From assembly GCA_938011325.1 (NCBI GenBank), contig CALLUD010000011.1, positions 62,001-126,000 on the forward strand: DNA of 64,000 nt, read 5' to 3'. This document shows, in pieces, positions 51,135 to 58,406 of this stretch. The notes below the pieces were generated by a model, which was not told the DNA's origin, did no database searches, and saw only the letters and a list, made by a program, of their open reading frames with translations. This DNA is from an uncultured Spartobacteria bacterium (GTDB lineage: Bacteria > Verrucomicrobiota > Verrucomicrobiia > Chthoniobacterales > JAATET01). A program made the position numbers and the translations under genes. Each line of letters opens with the position of its first letter. Position 1 is the stretch's first letter.

Positions 51135-52180
51135 TGGAGCCGCCAAAACCCATCCGCCGTGCCAGGCACGCCGATTCCATGCGGCGCGCGGCACCGGGCG
51201 CTGCAGACGCTGCCGCGCTCGCGGAGGGTGTGTTGCGCGGCGACCGGGCCATGCTCGCACGGGCCATCACGCTCATCGAGAGCAACGCCCCGGCACACCG
51301 GCCTCCCGCGCGGGAGGTTCTGCGAGCGGTGTCCGAAATGACGGGCAATGCCATTCGCATCGGCATTTCCGGCGTGCCGGGAGCGGGCAAGAGCACGTTC
51401 ATCGAATCGCTCGGAAATCATCTTTGCGACCACGGCTGCCGCGTCGCCGTGCTCGCCGTGGACCCCAGCAGCTCGCTGAGCGGCGGCAGCATTCTCGGTG
51501 ACAAGACGCGCATGGAAACCTTGTCACGCCGCCCGGAATGCTTCATCCGGCCCTCCCCATCCAGCGGAAACCTGGGCGGCGTGGCACGCAAGACCCGCGA
51601 GACGATCGCGCTCTGCGAAGCCGCCGGATACGACGTCATTCTCATCGAGACCGTCGGCGTCGGCCAGAGCGAGATCACGGTCCGCTCGATGGTCGACTGC
51701 CTCATTCTCCTGCTGATCGCCGGCGCCGGCGACGAGTTGCAGGGAATGAAGAAGGGCATTCTGGAGATCGCCGACATCTTCGTCGTGAACAAGGCCGACG
51801 GAGAAAATCGCCCCCGCGCCGAGGCAACTCGTGCCGAATTCGAGCGCATCATCCCGCTGCTCAGTGGCGCTGTTGCCGGATGGAAACCGCCTGTGTTTGC
51901 GATTTCGTCGATCGAGCATCGCGGCACCTCCGATGTCTGGGATGCGACAAGCAGGCTTCATCGCCACCTGCGCACCACCGGCCAGCTCGAGGAACTTCGC
52001 CGCAAGCAAACGCTCGACTGGTGGCGCGAACTCGTCGAGCAGGAGCTGCACGCCCGCTTTCTCGCGAGTCCCGGCGTCGCCGAGCATTCGCGCCGGCTCG
52101 AACACGACATCCTCGAAGGCCTCATCCCGCCTTCCCTCGCCGCCGAGGAACTCCTCGACCGCTTTGTTCCCCGTTCATGA
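51125..52180 (+). CDS. meaB: methylmalonyl-CoA mutase-associated GTPase MeaB (ArgK family)
   Basis: 351 residues from the ATG at 51125; the ATG at 51134 (TAATG with the mutB stop) is an equally plausible start. G3E-type P-loop GTPase that protects and reloads the B12 cofactor of the mutase. P-loop GVPGAGKSTFIESLG, DPSSSLSGGSILGDKTRM, the ETVGVGQSEITV switch and NKADGENR guanine motif are all visible. Position between mutB and the epimerase is the usual one. Overlaps mce by four bases. Confidence 0.94.
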
Positions 52181-52599
52181 AAACGACACCAAAGATTCAA
52201 CGCATCGATCACCTCGGCATCGCCGTCCGATCCATCGAAGCCACGCTTCCCTATTACGAAAAGGCGCTCGGATTGAAATGCGAACACGTCGAGGTCGTTC
52301 CCTCGCAAAAGGTGAAGACGGCCTTTCTCACCGTAGGCGAGGTTCATCTCGAACTGCTCGAGCCCACCGCTGAGGACAGCCCCGTGGCGAAATTCCTGAA
52401 CGAACGCGGCGAAGGCATTCATCACATCGCGTTCGCAACCGACAACATCACCGGCCAGCTCGAGCAGGCGCGCGACGCCGGCACGCGACTGATTCACGAG
52501 ATCCCGATTGAGGGAGCCGGCGACAAGCTCGTCGCCTTTCTTCACCCGAAGAGCACCCACGGCGTGCTCACTGAATTCTGCCAGCCGAAACCGCACTGA
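52177..52599 (+). CDS. mce: methylmalonyl-CoA epimerase
   Basis: 140 residues, a vicinal-oxygen-chelate (glyoxalase-like) fold with two repeats. IQRIDHLGIAVRSIEATLPYYEKALG gives the first metal His, VHLELLEPTAEDSPVAKFL the Glu, and GIHHIAFATDNITGQLE the second His; the C-terminal LIHEIPIEGAGDKLVAFLHPKSTHGVLTEF is typical. Converts (R)- and (S)-methylmalonyl-CoA. The ATG overlaps the meaB stop and the carboxyltransferase follows after two bases. Confidence 0.95.
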   Translation: MKTTPKIQRIDHLGIAVRSIEATLPYYEKALGLKCEHVEVVPSQKVKTAFLTVGEVHLELLEPTAEDSPVAKFLNERGEGIHHIAFATDNITGQLEQARDAGTRLIHEIPIEGAGDKLVAFLHPKSTHGVLTEFCQPKPH

Positions 52600-52601
52600 T
52601 T

Positions 52602-54146
52602 ATGCCCATCGCCCAGGAACTTCTTGACGACCTTCACGCCCGCCGCGAGCGCATCATGGCAGGTGGAGGTCAGGACAAACTCGAAGCCCGCCGCAAGAAA
52701 GGCCTCCTCACCGCGCGCGACCGGCTCGAGGCTCTTTTTGAGCCCGGCACGATGCTCGAGACCTACATGCATGCGCGGCATGGCTGCCACAACTTCGGCC
52801 TCGAGAAAAAGGAACTGCCAGCCGACGGCGTGATCACCGGCACGGGGCTCGTCGACGGACGCCCCGTCGCCGCGTTCAGTCAGGACTTCACGGTCGCCGG
52901 AGGCTCGCTCGGAAGCCGGCATGCTCAAAAGATCTGCGAATTGATGGACTACGCCGCGCAGTCGGGCATGCCGGTGGTGAGCTTTAACGACTCCGGCGGC
53001 GCGCGCATTCAGGAAGGGGTCGACTCGCTCTCGGGCTACGGTCGCGTGTTTTTCAAGAACGTCCTGCTCTCCGGCGTCGTGCCGCAGATTGCCGTGATTG
53101 CCGGTCCATGCGCGGGCGGAGCCGCCTACTCACCGGCGCTCATGGACTTCCTCATCATGGTCAAGGATTCCGCGAACATGTTCATCTGCGGGCCGGACGT
53201 GATTCAGGCCGCCACGGGCCAGAAGTGCACGATGGCCGAGGTCGGCAGCGCCGCCGCTCATGCCACGATCAGCGGGAACATCCACTTCGTCGCGGAGAAC
53301 GACGCTCACGCCGTTGCGCTCGTGAAGAAACTTCTCTCCTACCTCCCATCGAACAACATCCTCGATCCGCCGCACTACCTCGGCACACCGCTCTCGCTGG
53401 CAAGCGATCCCGTCATGAATGAGCTCGTTCCTGCCGATCCCAAGGAACCGCTCGACGTTCTCCCGATCATTCACCGGCTCGTCGACGATGGCGACTTCTT
53501 CGAGGTGCAGATGGATTGGGCAAAGAACATCGTCGTCGGTTTCGCCCGGATTCAGGGAATCGTCGTCGGCATCATCGCCAACCAGCCGAAAGTAAAAGCC
53601 GGCACACTCGATATCGACGCATCCGACAAGGGCGCGCGATTCATCCGGTTCTGCAACATTTTCAACATCCCCCTCGTCACTCTGGTGGACGTTCCCGGCT
53701 TCCTGCCCGGCCTCCAGCAGGAGCGCGGGGGGATCATTCGTCACGGCGCGAAGCTCCTCTTCGCGTATGGCGCCGCGACCGTTCCAAAGATCACGGTCAT
53801 TCTGCGAAAGGCCTACGGTGGCGCCTATCTCGCGATGTGCAGTCAGGACATGGGCGCGGACTTCGTTTACGCGTGGCCGACCGCCGAGATCGCCGTGATG
53901 GGCGCGGAAGGCGCTGTCCGCATTCTCTATAAAAAGCAGATCGAGGAGCATCCCGAAAAACGCGACGAGCTCATCAAGGAGTATCGCGAGAAGTTCGCTT
54001 CGCCCTATCAGGCGGCTGGAATGGCGATGATCACCGACGTCATCGAGCCGGCTCAAACCCGGGCGGTCGTCTCGCTCGCGCTCCGCAACACGCTTCCGAA
54101 ACGCGAAACCCGGCCGCCGAAGAAACACGGCAACATCCCGCTATGA
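52602..54146 (+). CDS. mmdA: methylmalonyl-CoA decarboxylase alpha subunit / carboxyltransferase
   Basis: 514 residues, the length of MmdA and PccB. Crotonase-like carboxyltransferase with two halves: RHAQKICELMDYAAQSGMPVVSFNDSGGARIQEGVDSLSGYG and GPCAGGAAYSPALMDF in the first, IPLVTLVDVPGFLPGLQQERGGIIRHGAKLLFAYGAATVPKITVILRKAYGGAYLAMCS in the second. It moves CO2 between (S)-methylmalonyl-CoA and the biotin carrier encoded at 56161. No biotin carboxylase is in the operon and sodium-pump beta subunits follow, so decarboxylation to propionyl-CoA is the likely direction. Overlaps the next gene by four bases. Confidence 0.92.
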   Translation: MPIAQELLDDLHARRERIMAGGGQDKLEARRKKGLLTARDRLEALFEPGTMLETYMHARHGCHNFGLEKKELPADGVITGTGLVDGRPVAAFSQDFTVAGGSLGSRHAQKICELMDYAAQSGMPVVSFNDSGGARIQEGVDSLSGYGRVFFKNVLLSGVVPQIAVIAGPCAGGAAYSPALMDFLIMVKDSANMFICGPDVIQAATGQKCTMAEVGSAAAHATISGNIHFVAENDAHAVALVKKLLSYLPSNNILDPPHYLGTPLSLASDPVMNELVPADPKEPLDVLPIIHRLVDDGDFFEVQMDWAKNIVVGFARIQGIVVGIIANQPKVKAGTLDIDASDKGARFIRFCNIFNIPLVTLVDVPGFLPGLQQERGGIIRHGAKLLFAYGAATVPKITVILRKAYGGAYLAMCSQDMGADFVYAWPTAEIAVMGAEGAVRILYKKQIEEHPEKRDELIKEYREKFASPYQAAGMAMITDVIEPAQTRAVVSLALRNTLPKRETRPPKKHGNIPL

Positions 54147-54502
54147 CACCGCTTTTCGCACAGGCCTCGCTCACGGATCCGTCGCACCTTGGCGTGCTGA
54201 TTGGCACCATCATCGGGGTCGCCGCGCTGATGCTGGGCATTCGTGTGCTCGGCCTCGTGCTGGCCGCCACGCATCCCGATCCGGCGCCGGCAACCTCCGG
54301 GAGGTCGAAAGCAGCAACCACGCAAAGCATTCCGGAACATCACGTCCTCGCGGTTATCGCCGCCGCAACGCATGAAACCTTGGGAAAGCCCCACCGCATC
54401 CTGTCCGTCTCACCGGTGGCGCCCCCCTCGGTGGAATCGCTCATGCTGCAATGGTCCATGGAAGGCCGTCGCGCCATTTACTCATCCCATCGCCTGCGCT
54501 GA
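54143..54502 (+). CDS. OadG-like gamma subunit, set 1
   Basis: 119 residues. One N-terminal membrane helix (VLIGTIIGVAALMLGIRVLGLVLA), a Pro/Ser-rich linker and a C-terminal domain IPEHHVLAVIAAATHETLGKPHRILSVSPV ending LQWSMEGRRAIYSSHRLR. The EGRR-I-SHR-R ending recurs in the second gamma-like gene at 56558. Gamma subunits anchor the soluble alpha subunit to the beta pump and hold a metal. Overlaps mmdA by ATGA. A second full set follows further down. Confidence 0.75.
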   Translation: MTPLFAQASLTDPSHLGVLIGTIIGVAALMLGIRVLGLVLAATHPDPAPATSGRSKAATTQSIPEHHVLAVIAAATHETLGKPHRILSVSPVAPPSVESLMLQWSMEGRRAIYSSHRLR

Positions 54503-54508
54503 TCCGCC

Positions 54509-54643
54509 ATGTCCACCGCACTCTCCACCGCGCTCTTCATCTACGGCCTTGCCTTTGTCGTATCCATATGCGTCGCCGGGATGATCTCGGCCGTCTATTG
54601 GACCGTCCGTTTCGCAACCACTCGAAAGGAGCACAGGAAGTGA
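54509..54643 (+). CDS. 44-residue single-helix membrane peptide
   Basis: ATG to TGA, MSTALSTALFIYGLAFVVSI at the start, one membrane helix (about residues 6-34) and a basic tail RFATTRKEHRK that would stay in the cytoplasm. It lies between the gamma- and beta-like genes of set 1, six bases after the first and in a GTGA overlap with the second. A small pump-associated subunit is likely; no known family is recognised. Confidence 0.6.
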   Translation: MSTALSTALFIYGLAFVVSICVAGMISAVYWTVRFATTRKEHRK

Positions 54644-55854
54644 ATCTCCCCGACTTCCTCGACCTCTTTCAGGGCATCGGCACGCTGGTCAAATCCAGTC
54701 CGCTGATCCTCATTTCCCGCATCGGGTTCATGCTGCTCGGCCTGCTCCTGATTTATCTCGGCAAAAAGGGGGTGCTCGAGCCGCTGTTGATGATTCCGAT
54801 GGGGCTGGGCATGTCGTCCGTGAACGCCGCCGTTCTCGTGCTCGCCAACGGAGAGCAGGGCACGTTGTTCGTCGACCCGCTGGTCACCGACCACACCGAA
54901 CTTCTCAATCTGCTGCAGATCGACTTCCTCCAGCCCGTCTACAACCTGCTCTTCAGCAACGGTCTCATCGCCTGCTTTGTGTTCATGGGCATCGGCGTGC
55001 TGCTCGATGTCGGCTACGTGCTCGCCCGGCCGCTGCTCAGCATGTTCCTGGCAATCTGCGCGGAGCTCGGGACCGTCGCCACTTTTCCAATCGCCGTCGG
55101 GCTCGGTTTGAACTTTAACGACGCCGCCTCAATCGCGATGATCGGCTGCGCGGACGGCCCCATGGTTCTCTACACGTCGCTCATGCTTTCCCGCGACCTG
55201 TTCGTGCCGATTGGCGTCGTCGCCTATCTCTATCTCGGCCTCACCTACGGCGGCTATCCCTACCTCATCAAGTTTCTGGTGCCGGAAAAGCTGCGTGCTC
55301 TGCCGGTGGTGGAAAAGAAGACTCTCGTGATCACCTCGTCCGAAAAGCTCGCCTTCGCCGTGGTGGGGTGCACCGTGCTGTGCCTCCTCTTCCCGGTCGC
55401 GGCTCCGCTTTTCTTTTCGCTCTTCCTCGGTGTCGCCGTGCGCGAAGCGGGACTTCACTACTTCGTTGATTTCATCGGTGGTCCGCTCCTCTACGGCGCC
55501 ACGCTCTTTCTCGGGCTCACACTCGGCGTGCTCTGCGAAGCCAGCACGATTCTCGACCCGAAGGTTCTCACCCTCCTCGTCCTCGGGATCCTTGCTCTGC
55601 TGCTCTCCGGCATCGGCGGCATCGCGGGCGGTTACGTCATGTATCTGGTCAGCGGGCGCAAATTTAATCCCGCCATCGGCATTGCCGGTGTGAGTTGCGT
55701 TCCGACCACGGCAAAGGTCGTCCAGAAATCCGTTTCCGCTGTCGCTCCCAATGTCGTCGTGCTCCCCGTGGCCCTCGGCGCGTGCATCAGCGGCGTCATC
55801 ACTTCCGCCATTCTCACCGGCATCTACGTCACCGTCATCCCGCACCTGAAATGA
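54640..55854 (+). CDS. divergent sodium-pump decarboxylase beta subunit, set 1
   Basis: 404 residues from a GTG overlapping the previous ORF stop. About ten membrane helices. Compared with the ion-site residues of the Klebsiella oxaloacetate decarboxylase beta subunit (Asp203, Tyr229, Asn373, Gly377, Ser382, Arg389), it keeps Asp172 in the GCADGP motif, Tyr198, Asn343, Gly347 and Ser352, but has Lys359 in place of Arg389, and Met instead of Thr after GCADGP. So the ion path is largely kept but altered. It may move Na+ or H+ with a different coupling. It overlaps the next small ORF by four bases. Confidence 0.82.
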   Translation: MNLPDFLDLFQGIGTLVKSSPLILISRIGFMLLGLLLIYLGKKGVLEPLLMIPMGLGMSSVNAAVLVLANGEQGTLFVDPLVTDHTELLNLLQIDFLQPVYNLLFSNGLIACFVFMGIGVLLDVGYVLARPLLSMFLAICAELGTVATFPIAVGLGLNFNDAASIAMIGCADGPMVLYTSLMLSRDLFVPIGVVAYLYLGLTYGGYPYLIKFLVPEKLRALPVVEKKTLVITSSEKLAFAVVGCTVLCLLFPVAAPLFFSLFLGVAVREAGLHYFVDFIGGPLLYGATLFLGLTLGVLCEASTILDPKVLTLLVLGILALLLSGIGGIAGGYVMYLVSGRKFNPAIGIAGVSCVPTTAKVVQKSVSAVAPNVVVLPVALGACISGVITSAILTGIYVTVIPHLK

Positions 55855-56054
55855 TCCGCAACCTCGCCAACTTCACCAACTGGATCGGCGGCTGCCTGCT
55901 GGCGCTTGCCGGCACCGTTGTCGCCTACTGGCCCGTGCCGGCGGACACCGCGGTCTGGACCCTCAATGGCGGACGGCTCCTTGGTCTCGCCGGACTCGGC
56001 TGGATCGCCATCGGCATCAGCCGCCGCGCCGCTCGCAGAACCCACGAATCATGA
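55851..56054 (+). CDS. 67-residue membrane protein in the pump operon
   Basis: Starts MIRNLANFTNWIGGCLLALAG and has two predicted helices (about 10-28 and 40-58) around a short WPVPADTAVWTLNGG loop, with a basic tail RRAARRTHES. Overlaps the beta subunit stop (ATGA) and is itself overlapped by the next ORF. No known family; a small pump-associated subunit is a fair guess. Confidence 0.55.
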   Translation: MIRNLANFTNWIGGCLLALAGTVVAYWPVPADTAVWTLNGGRLLGLAGLGWIAIGISRRAARRTHES

Positions 56055-56164
56055 AACGCCACCTCCGCATCACCGTAAACGGACGCTCCTACGACATCGT
56101 TGTGGAGACGGTCGTCGAAGCGCCGAAACCCTCTGACAATCGCACCCCTGTCGCCAGAACATGA
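56051..56164 (+). CDS. 37-residue ORF like the N-terminus of the biotin carrier
   Basis: MKRHLRITVNGRSYDIVVETVVE at the start. It parallels the first 18 residues of the biotin carrier at 56161 (MKKLRVTIEGKTYEVLVEEL): basic start, beta-strand pattern, GxxY(D/E). It has no lysine-biotin motif and no Pro/Ala linker-domain. It overlaps both neighbours by four bases, so it is translated in the same run. Possibly a detached subunit-docking strand, or a decayed copy of a biotin carrier gene. Confidence 0.5.
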   Translation: MKRHLRITVNGRSYDIVVETVVEAPKPSDNRTPVART

Positions 56165-56553
56165 AAAAACTTCGCGTCACCATCGAGGGCAAGACCTACG
56201 AGGTCCTTGTGGAAGAACTTGGCGAAACTGAGAGCGCCGCCACACCAACTCCGACTCCGGCGACTCCAGCGCCGGTCGCCTCAACGGGCGTGGAAGTGCC
56301 GGTTTCTTCGCCGACCTCCAGCAGCTCCGCATCCGCCGCACCCGGCGATGTTCCGAGCCCGTTGTCCGGGAAAGTCGTCGCGATCGACTGCGCGGTCGGC
56401 CAGGAGGTGGACGTTGGCGACGCACTGGTCACCCTCGAAGCCATGAAGATGAACACCTATGTTCACGCGCAGACGGCGGGAAAAATTTCCGCCATCCATG
56501 TGAAGGTCGGAGATCCAATCGAGGAAGGGCAGCCGCTCTTAACCATCGTGTAG
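56161..56553 (+). CDS. mmdC: biotin carboxyl carrier protein of the decarboxylase
   Basis: 130 residues. A short beta-type N-terminus (MKKLRVTIEGKTYEV), a Pro/Ala/Ser/Thr-rich flexible linker (about 25-63) and a C-terminal biotinyl domain with Lys96 in EAMKMN, the biotinylation site. This is the classic layout of the decarboxylase carrier. It carries CO2 from MmdA to the membrane beta subunit. The gene is the only biotin carrier visible in the operon and stands between two pump sets. Confidence 0.93.
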   Translation: MKKLRVTIEGKTYEVLVEELGETESAATPTPTPATPAPVASTGVEVPVSSPTSSSSASAAPGDVPSPLSGKVVAIDCAVGQEVDVGDALVTLEAMKMNTYVHAQTAGKISAIHVKVGDPIEEGQPLLTIV

Positions 56554-56557
56554 AGCC

Positions 56558-56929
56558 ATGGCCGTGTTGCTCGCTCTCGTCCCCCCGAGTGGTCATCCCG
56601 GCTTTCTCGAAAATCTCAGCTACCAGGCCGCCGGCCTTGCCGTCGTTCTGGTCTCCCTCACCGCCCTCTCGATCATCATCGCCTTCTTCGGGCGTTTGTT
56701 GAATCGCCCGGCCCCCTCGCCCGCAACAGATCGCCCCAGGCACGCGACGGCCTCCGCGACAACGGAGATTCCGCCGGAAACACTTGCCGTGATTGCCGCA
56801 GCCGTTGCCGTCAGCATCGAGCACCCGCACCGGATCGTCCAGGTCCGAGGGCCCAGGGAAAGTCTCTGGCTCCAGGCATGGTCTGTCGAAGGGCGTCGGC
56901 AGATCTTCCAGTCGCATCGCATTCGATGA
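56558..56929 (+). CDS. OadG-like gamma subunit, set 2
   Basis: 123 residues. One membrane helix (YQAAGLAVVLVSLTALSIIIAFFG), a Pro-rich linker, and a C-terminal domain IPPETLAVIAAAVAVSIEHPHRIVQV ending WSVEGRRQIFQSHRIR, clearly homologous to the set 1 gamma subunit (EGRR and SHR at the same places). Four bases after the biotin carrier stop. Helix, linker and tail lengths are normal for OadG-like proteins. Confidence 0.78.
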   Translation: MAVLLALVPPSGHPGFLENLSYQAAGLAVVLVSLTALSIIIAFFGRLLNRPAPSPATDRPRHATASATTEIPPETLAVIAAAVAVSIEHPHRIVQVRGPRESLWLQAWSVEGRRQIFQSHRIR

Positions 56930-56945
56930 CTCCCCGCTTCCTCCC

Positions 56946-58076
56946 ATGAACGACTTCCTCAATTTCCTGAACCTCACCGGATTCACCGCCATCACGTGGC
57001 AGATGCCCGTCATGTGGGTCGTCGCGGCCGTGCTCTTTTATCTCGCGGTCTATCGAGGCTTCGAGCCGCTGCTTCTCGTGCCGATCGCATTTGGGGCCTT
57101 GCTGGCAAACCTTCCAACCTTCGGCCTCGTGAATCCACCGCATGACGGCGAACCCGGCGGATTGTTTTACTACATTTCAAAAGGCATCGAATGGGAACTC
57201 TTCCCGCCGCTCATCTTCCTCGGCGTGGGAGCGCTGACCGATTTCGGCCCGCTCATTGCGCGCCCGGTTACGCTTCTCCTCGGTGCCGCAGCCCAGGCCG
57301 GAGTCGCCGCCACGTTCCTCGGTGCCATCGCGCTGGGGTTCACCACCGGCGAGAGTGCGTCGATCGGCATCATCGGCGGAGCCGACGGACCAACGGCGAT
57401 TTTCCTGTCCTCGAAACTCGCTCCGCATCTGCTCCCAGCAATTGCGGTGGCTGCCTACAGCTACATGGCGCTCGTCCCGCTCATTCAGCCGCCCATCATG
57501 CGAGCTCTCACCACGCCGGAGGAACGCCGAATCCGAATGCGTTCCCTTCGTCCCGTGGGACGATTCGAGAAACTGCTCTTCGCGCTTACCGTGTGCGTTT
57601 TCTGCATTCTTCTCGTGCCGGCGGCCTCCGCGCTGATCGGCATGCTCATGCTCGGCAACTTTCTTCGCGAATGCACGGTCGCCGAACGGCTCGTCAAAGC
57701 CGCGCAAAACGAAATCATCAACATCATCACTATCTTTCTCGGCACATCGGTCGGGATCACGATGACGGGCGAACGCTTCCTTCAGCCGCAAACGCTCATG
57801 ATCATTGGCCTGGGCGTGGTCGCGTTCGGTGTCTCAACCGCAGGCGGCCTGCTCATGGCAAAATTCCTCAACCTCTTCCTCCGCGAGAAGATCAATCCCC
57901 TCATCGGTTCCGCCGGGGTCTCGGCCGTTCCGATGGCCGCCCGGGTTTCGCAGGTCGAAGGTCAACGCGCCGATCCATCGAACTTCCTGCTCATGCACGC
58001 CATGGGCCCGAATGTCGCCGGGGTCATCGGCACCGCCGTGATTGCCGGTTACTACATCGCGACGATGCGCGGATGA
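56946..58076 (+). CDS. mmdB: sodium-pump decarboxylase beta subunit, set 2 (canonical)
   Basis: 376 residues from the ATG at 56946. Nine or so helices. The ion-site residues are all canonical: Asp147 in GGADGPTAIF, Tyr173, Asn317, Gly321, Ser326 and Arg333 (NPLIGSAGVSAVPMAAR), with the same spacing as Klebsiella OadB. It decarboxylates the biotin carrier and exports Na+. Against the set 1 subunit it has clear overall homology but many differences. It ends the operon; the next 321 bases hold no clear gene. Confidence 0.93.
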   Translation: MNDFLNFLNLTGFTAITWQMPVMWVVAAVLFYLAVYRGFEPLLLVPIAFGALLANLPTFGLVNPPHDGEPGGLFYYISKGIEWELFPPLIFLGVGALTDFGPLIARPVTLLLGAAAQAGVAATFLGAIALGFTTGESASIGIIGGADGPTAIFLSSKLAPHLLPAIAVAAYSYMALVPLIQPPIMRALTTPEERRIRMRSLRPVGRFEKLLFALTVCVFCILLVPAASALIGMLMLGNFLRECTVAERLVKAAQNEIINIITIFLGTSVGITMTGERFLQPQTLMIIGLGVVAFGVSTAGGLLMAKFLNLFLREKINPLIGSAGVSAVPMAARVSQVEGQRADPSNFLLMHAMGPNVAGVIGTAVIAGYYIATMRG

Positions 58077-58397
58077 GCAGCTCTTGCTGCCTGCATCTGT
58101 ATCGCACGGAATTGTTGCGGACTGTCCCTGTCGGGTTTCGCCGATCCCGCCGAGAGTGGGGCAGGATGACAGCGATACTCACACTTCTCGGAAGAGTCCG
58201 CCGCCGGGTGAAGTTCCCCCGCATCCGTTGGATCTCGGACCCGTCTCAACAGCCCTCGACCGGTCCGCGCATGATGCTGGGAGGCCGGCTCATCGTGCTG
58301 GAGATTCACCGCCGCGACGCGTCTCATTGAGGGGCGGCTGCTCATTCCCTTCGTTCGCACATGAAAGCACCGGAGCCGCAAGTGACAGGGCCCCTGT
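58077..58397. other. 321-base gap after the pump operon
   Basis: An 85-codon frame (58073-58330, overlapping the mmdB stop) was considered; it is Arg-rich, shows no family motif and was not accepted. I see no strong terminator or promoter. The stretch TTGTTGCGGACTGTCC and a GC-rich end hold nothing clear. The promoter of the hydrolase gene at 58407 is likely here. Confidence 0.4.
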
Positions 58398-58406
58398 TTG
58401 GAAAGG

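Noticed and set aside
52602..54146. Calling the carboxyltransferase a propionyl-CoA carboxylase beta subunit
   Set aside because: Sequence alone fits both, but there is no biotin carboxylase in the operon and sodium-pump subunits follow, which supports the decarboxylase.
58073..58330. An 85-codon frame overlapping the mmdB stop by four bases
   Set aside because: Arg-rich, lacks any family motif, and codon pattern is unlike the operon; the overlap is the only support.
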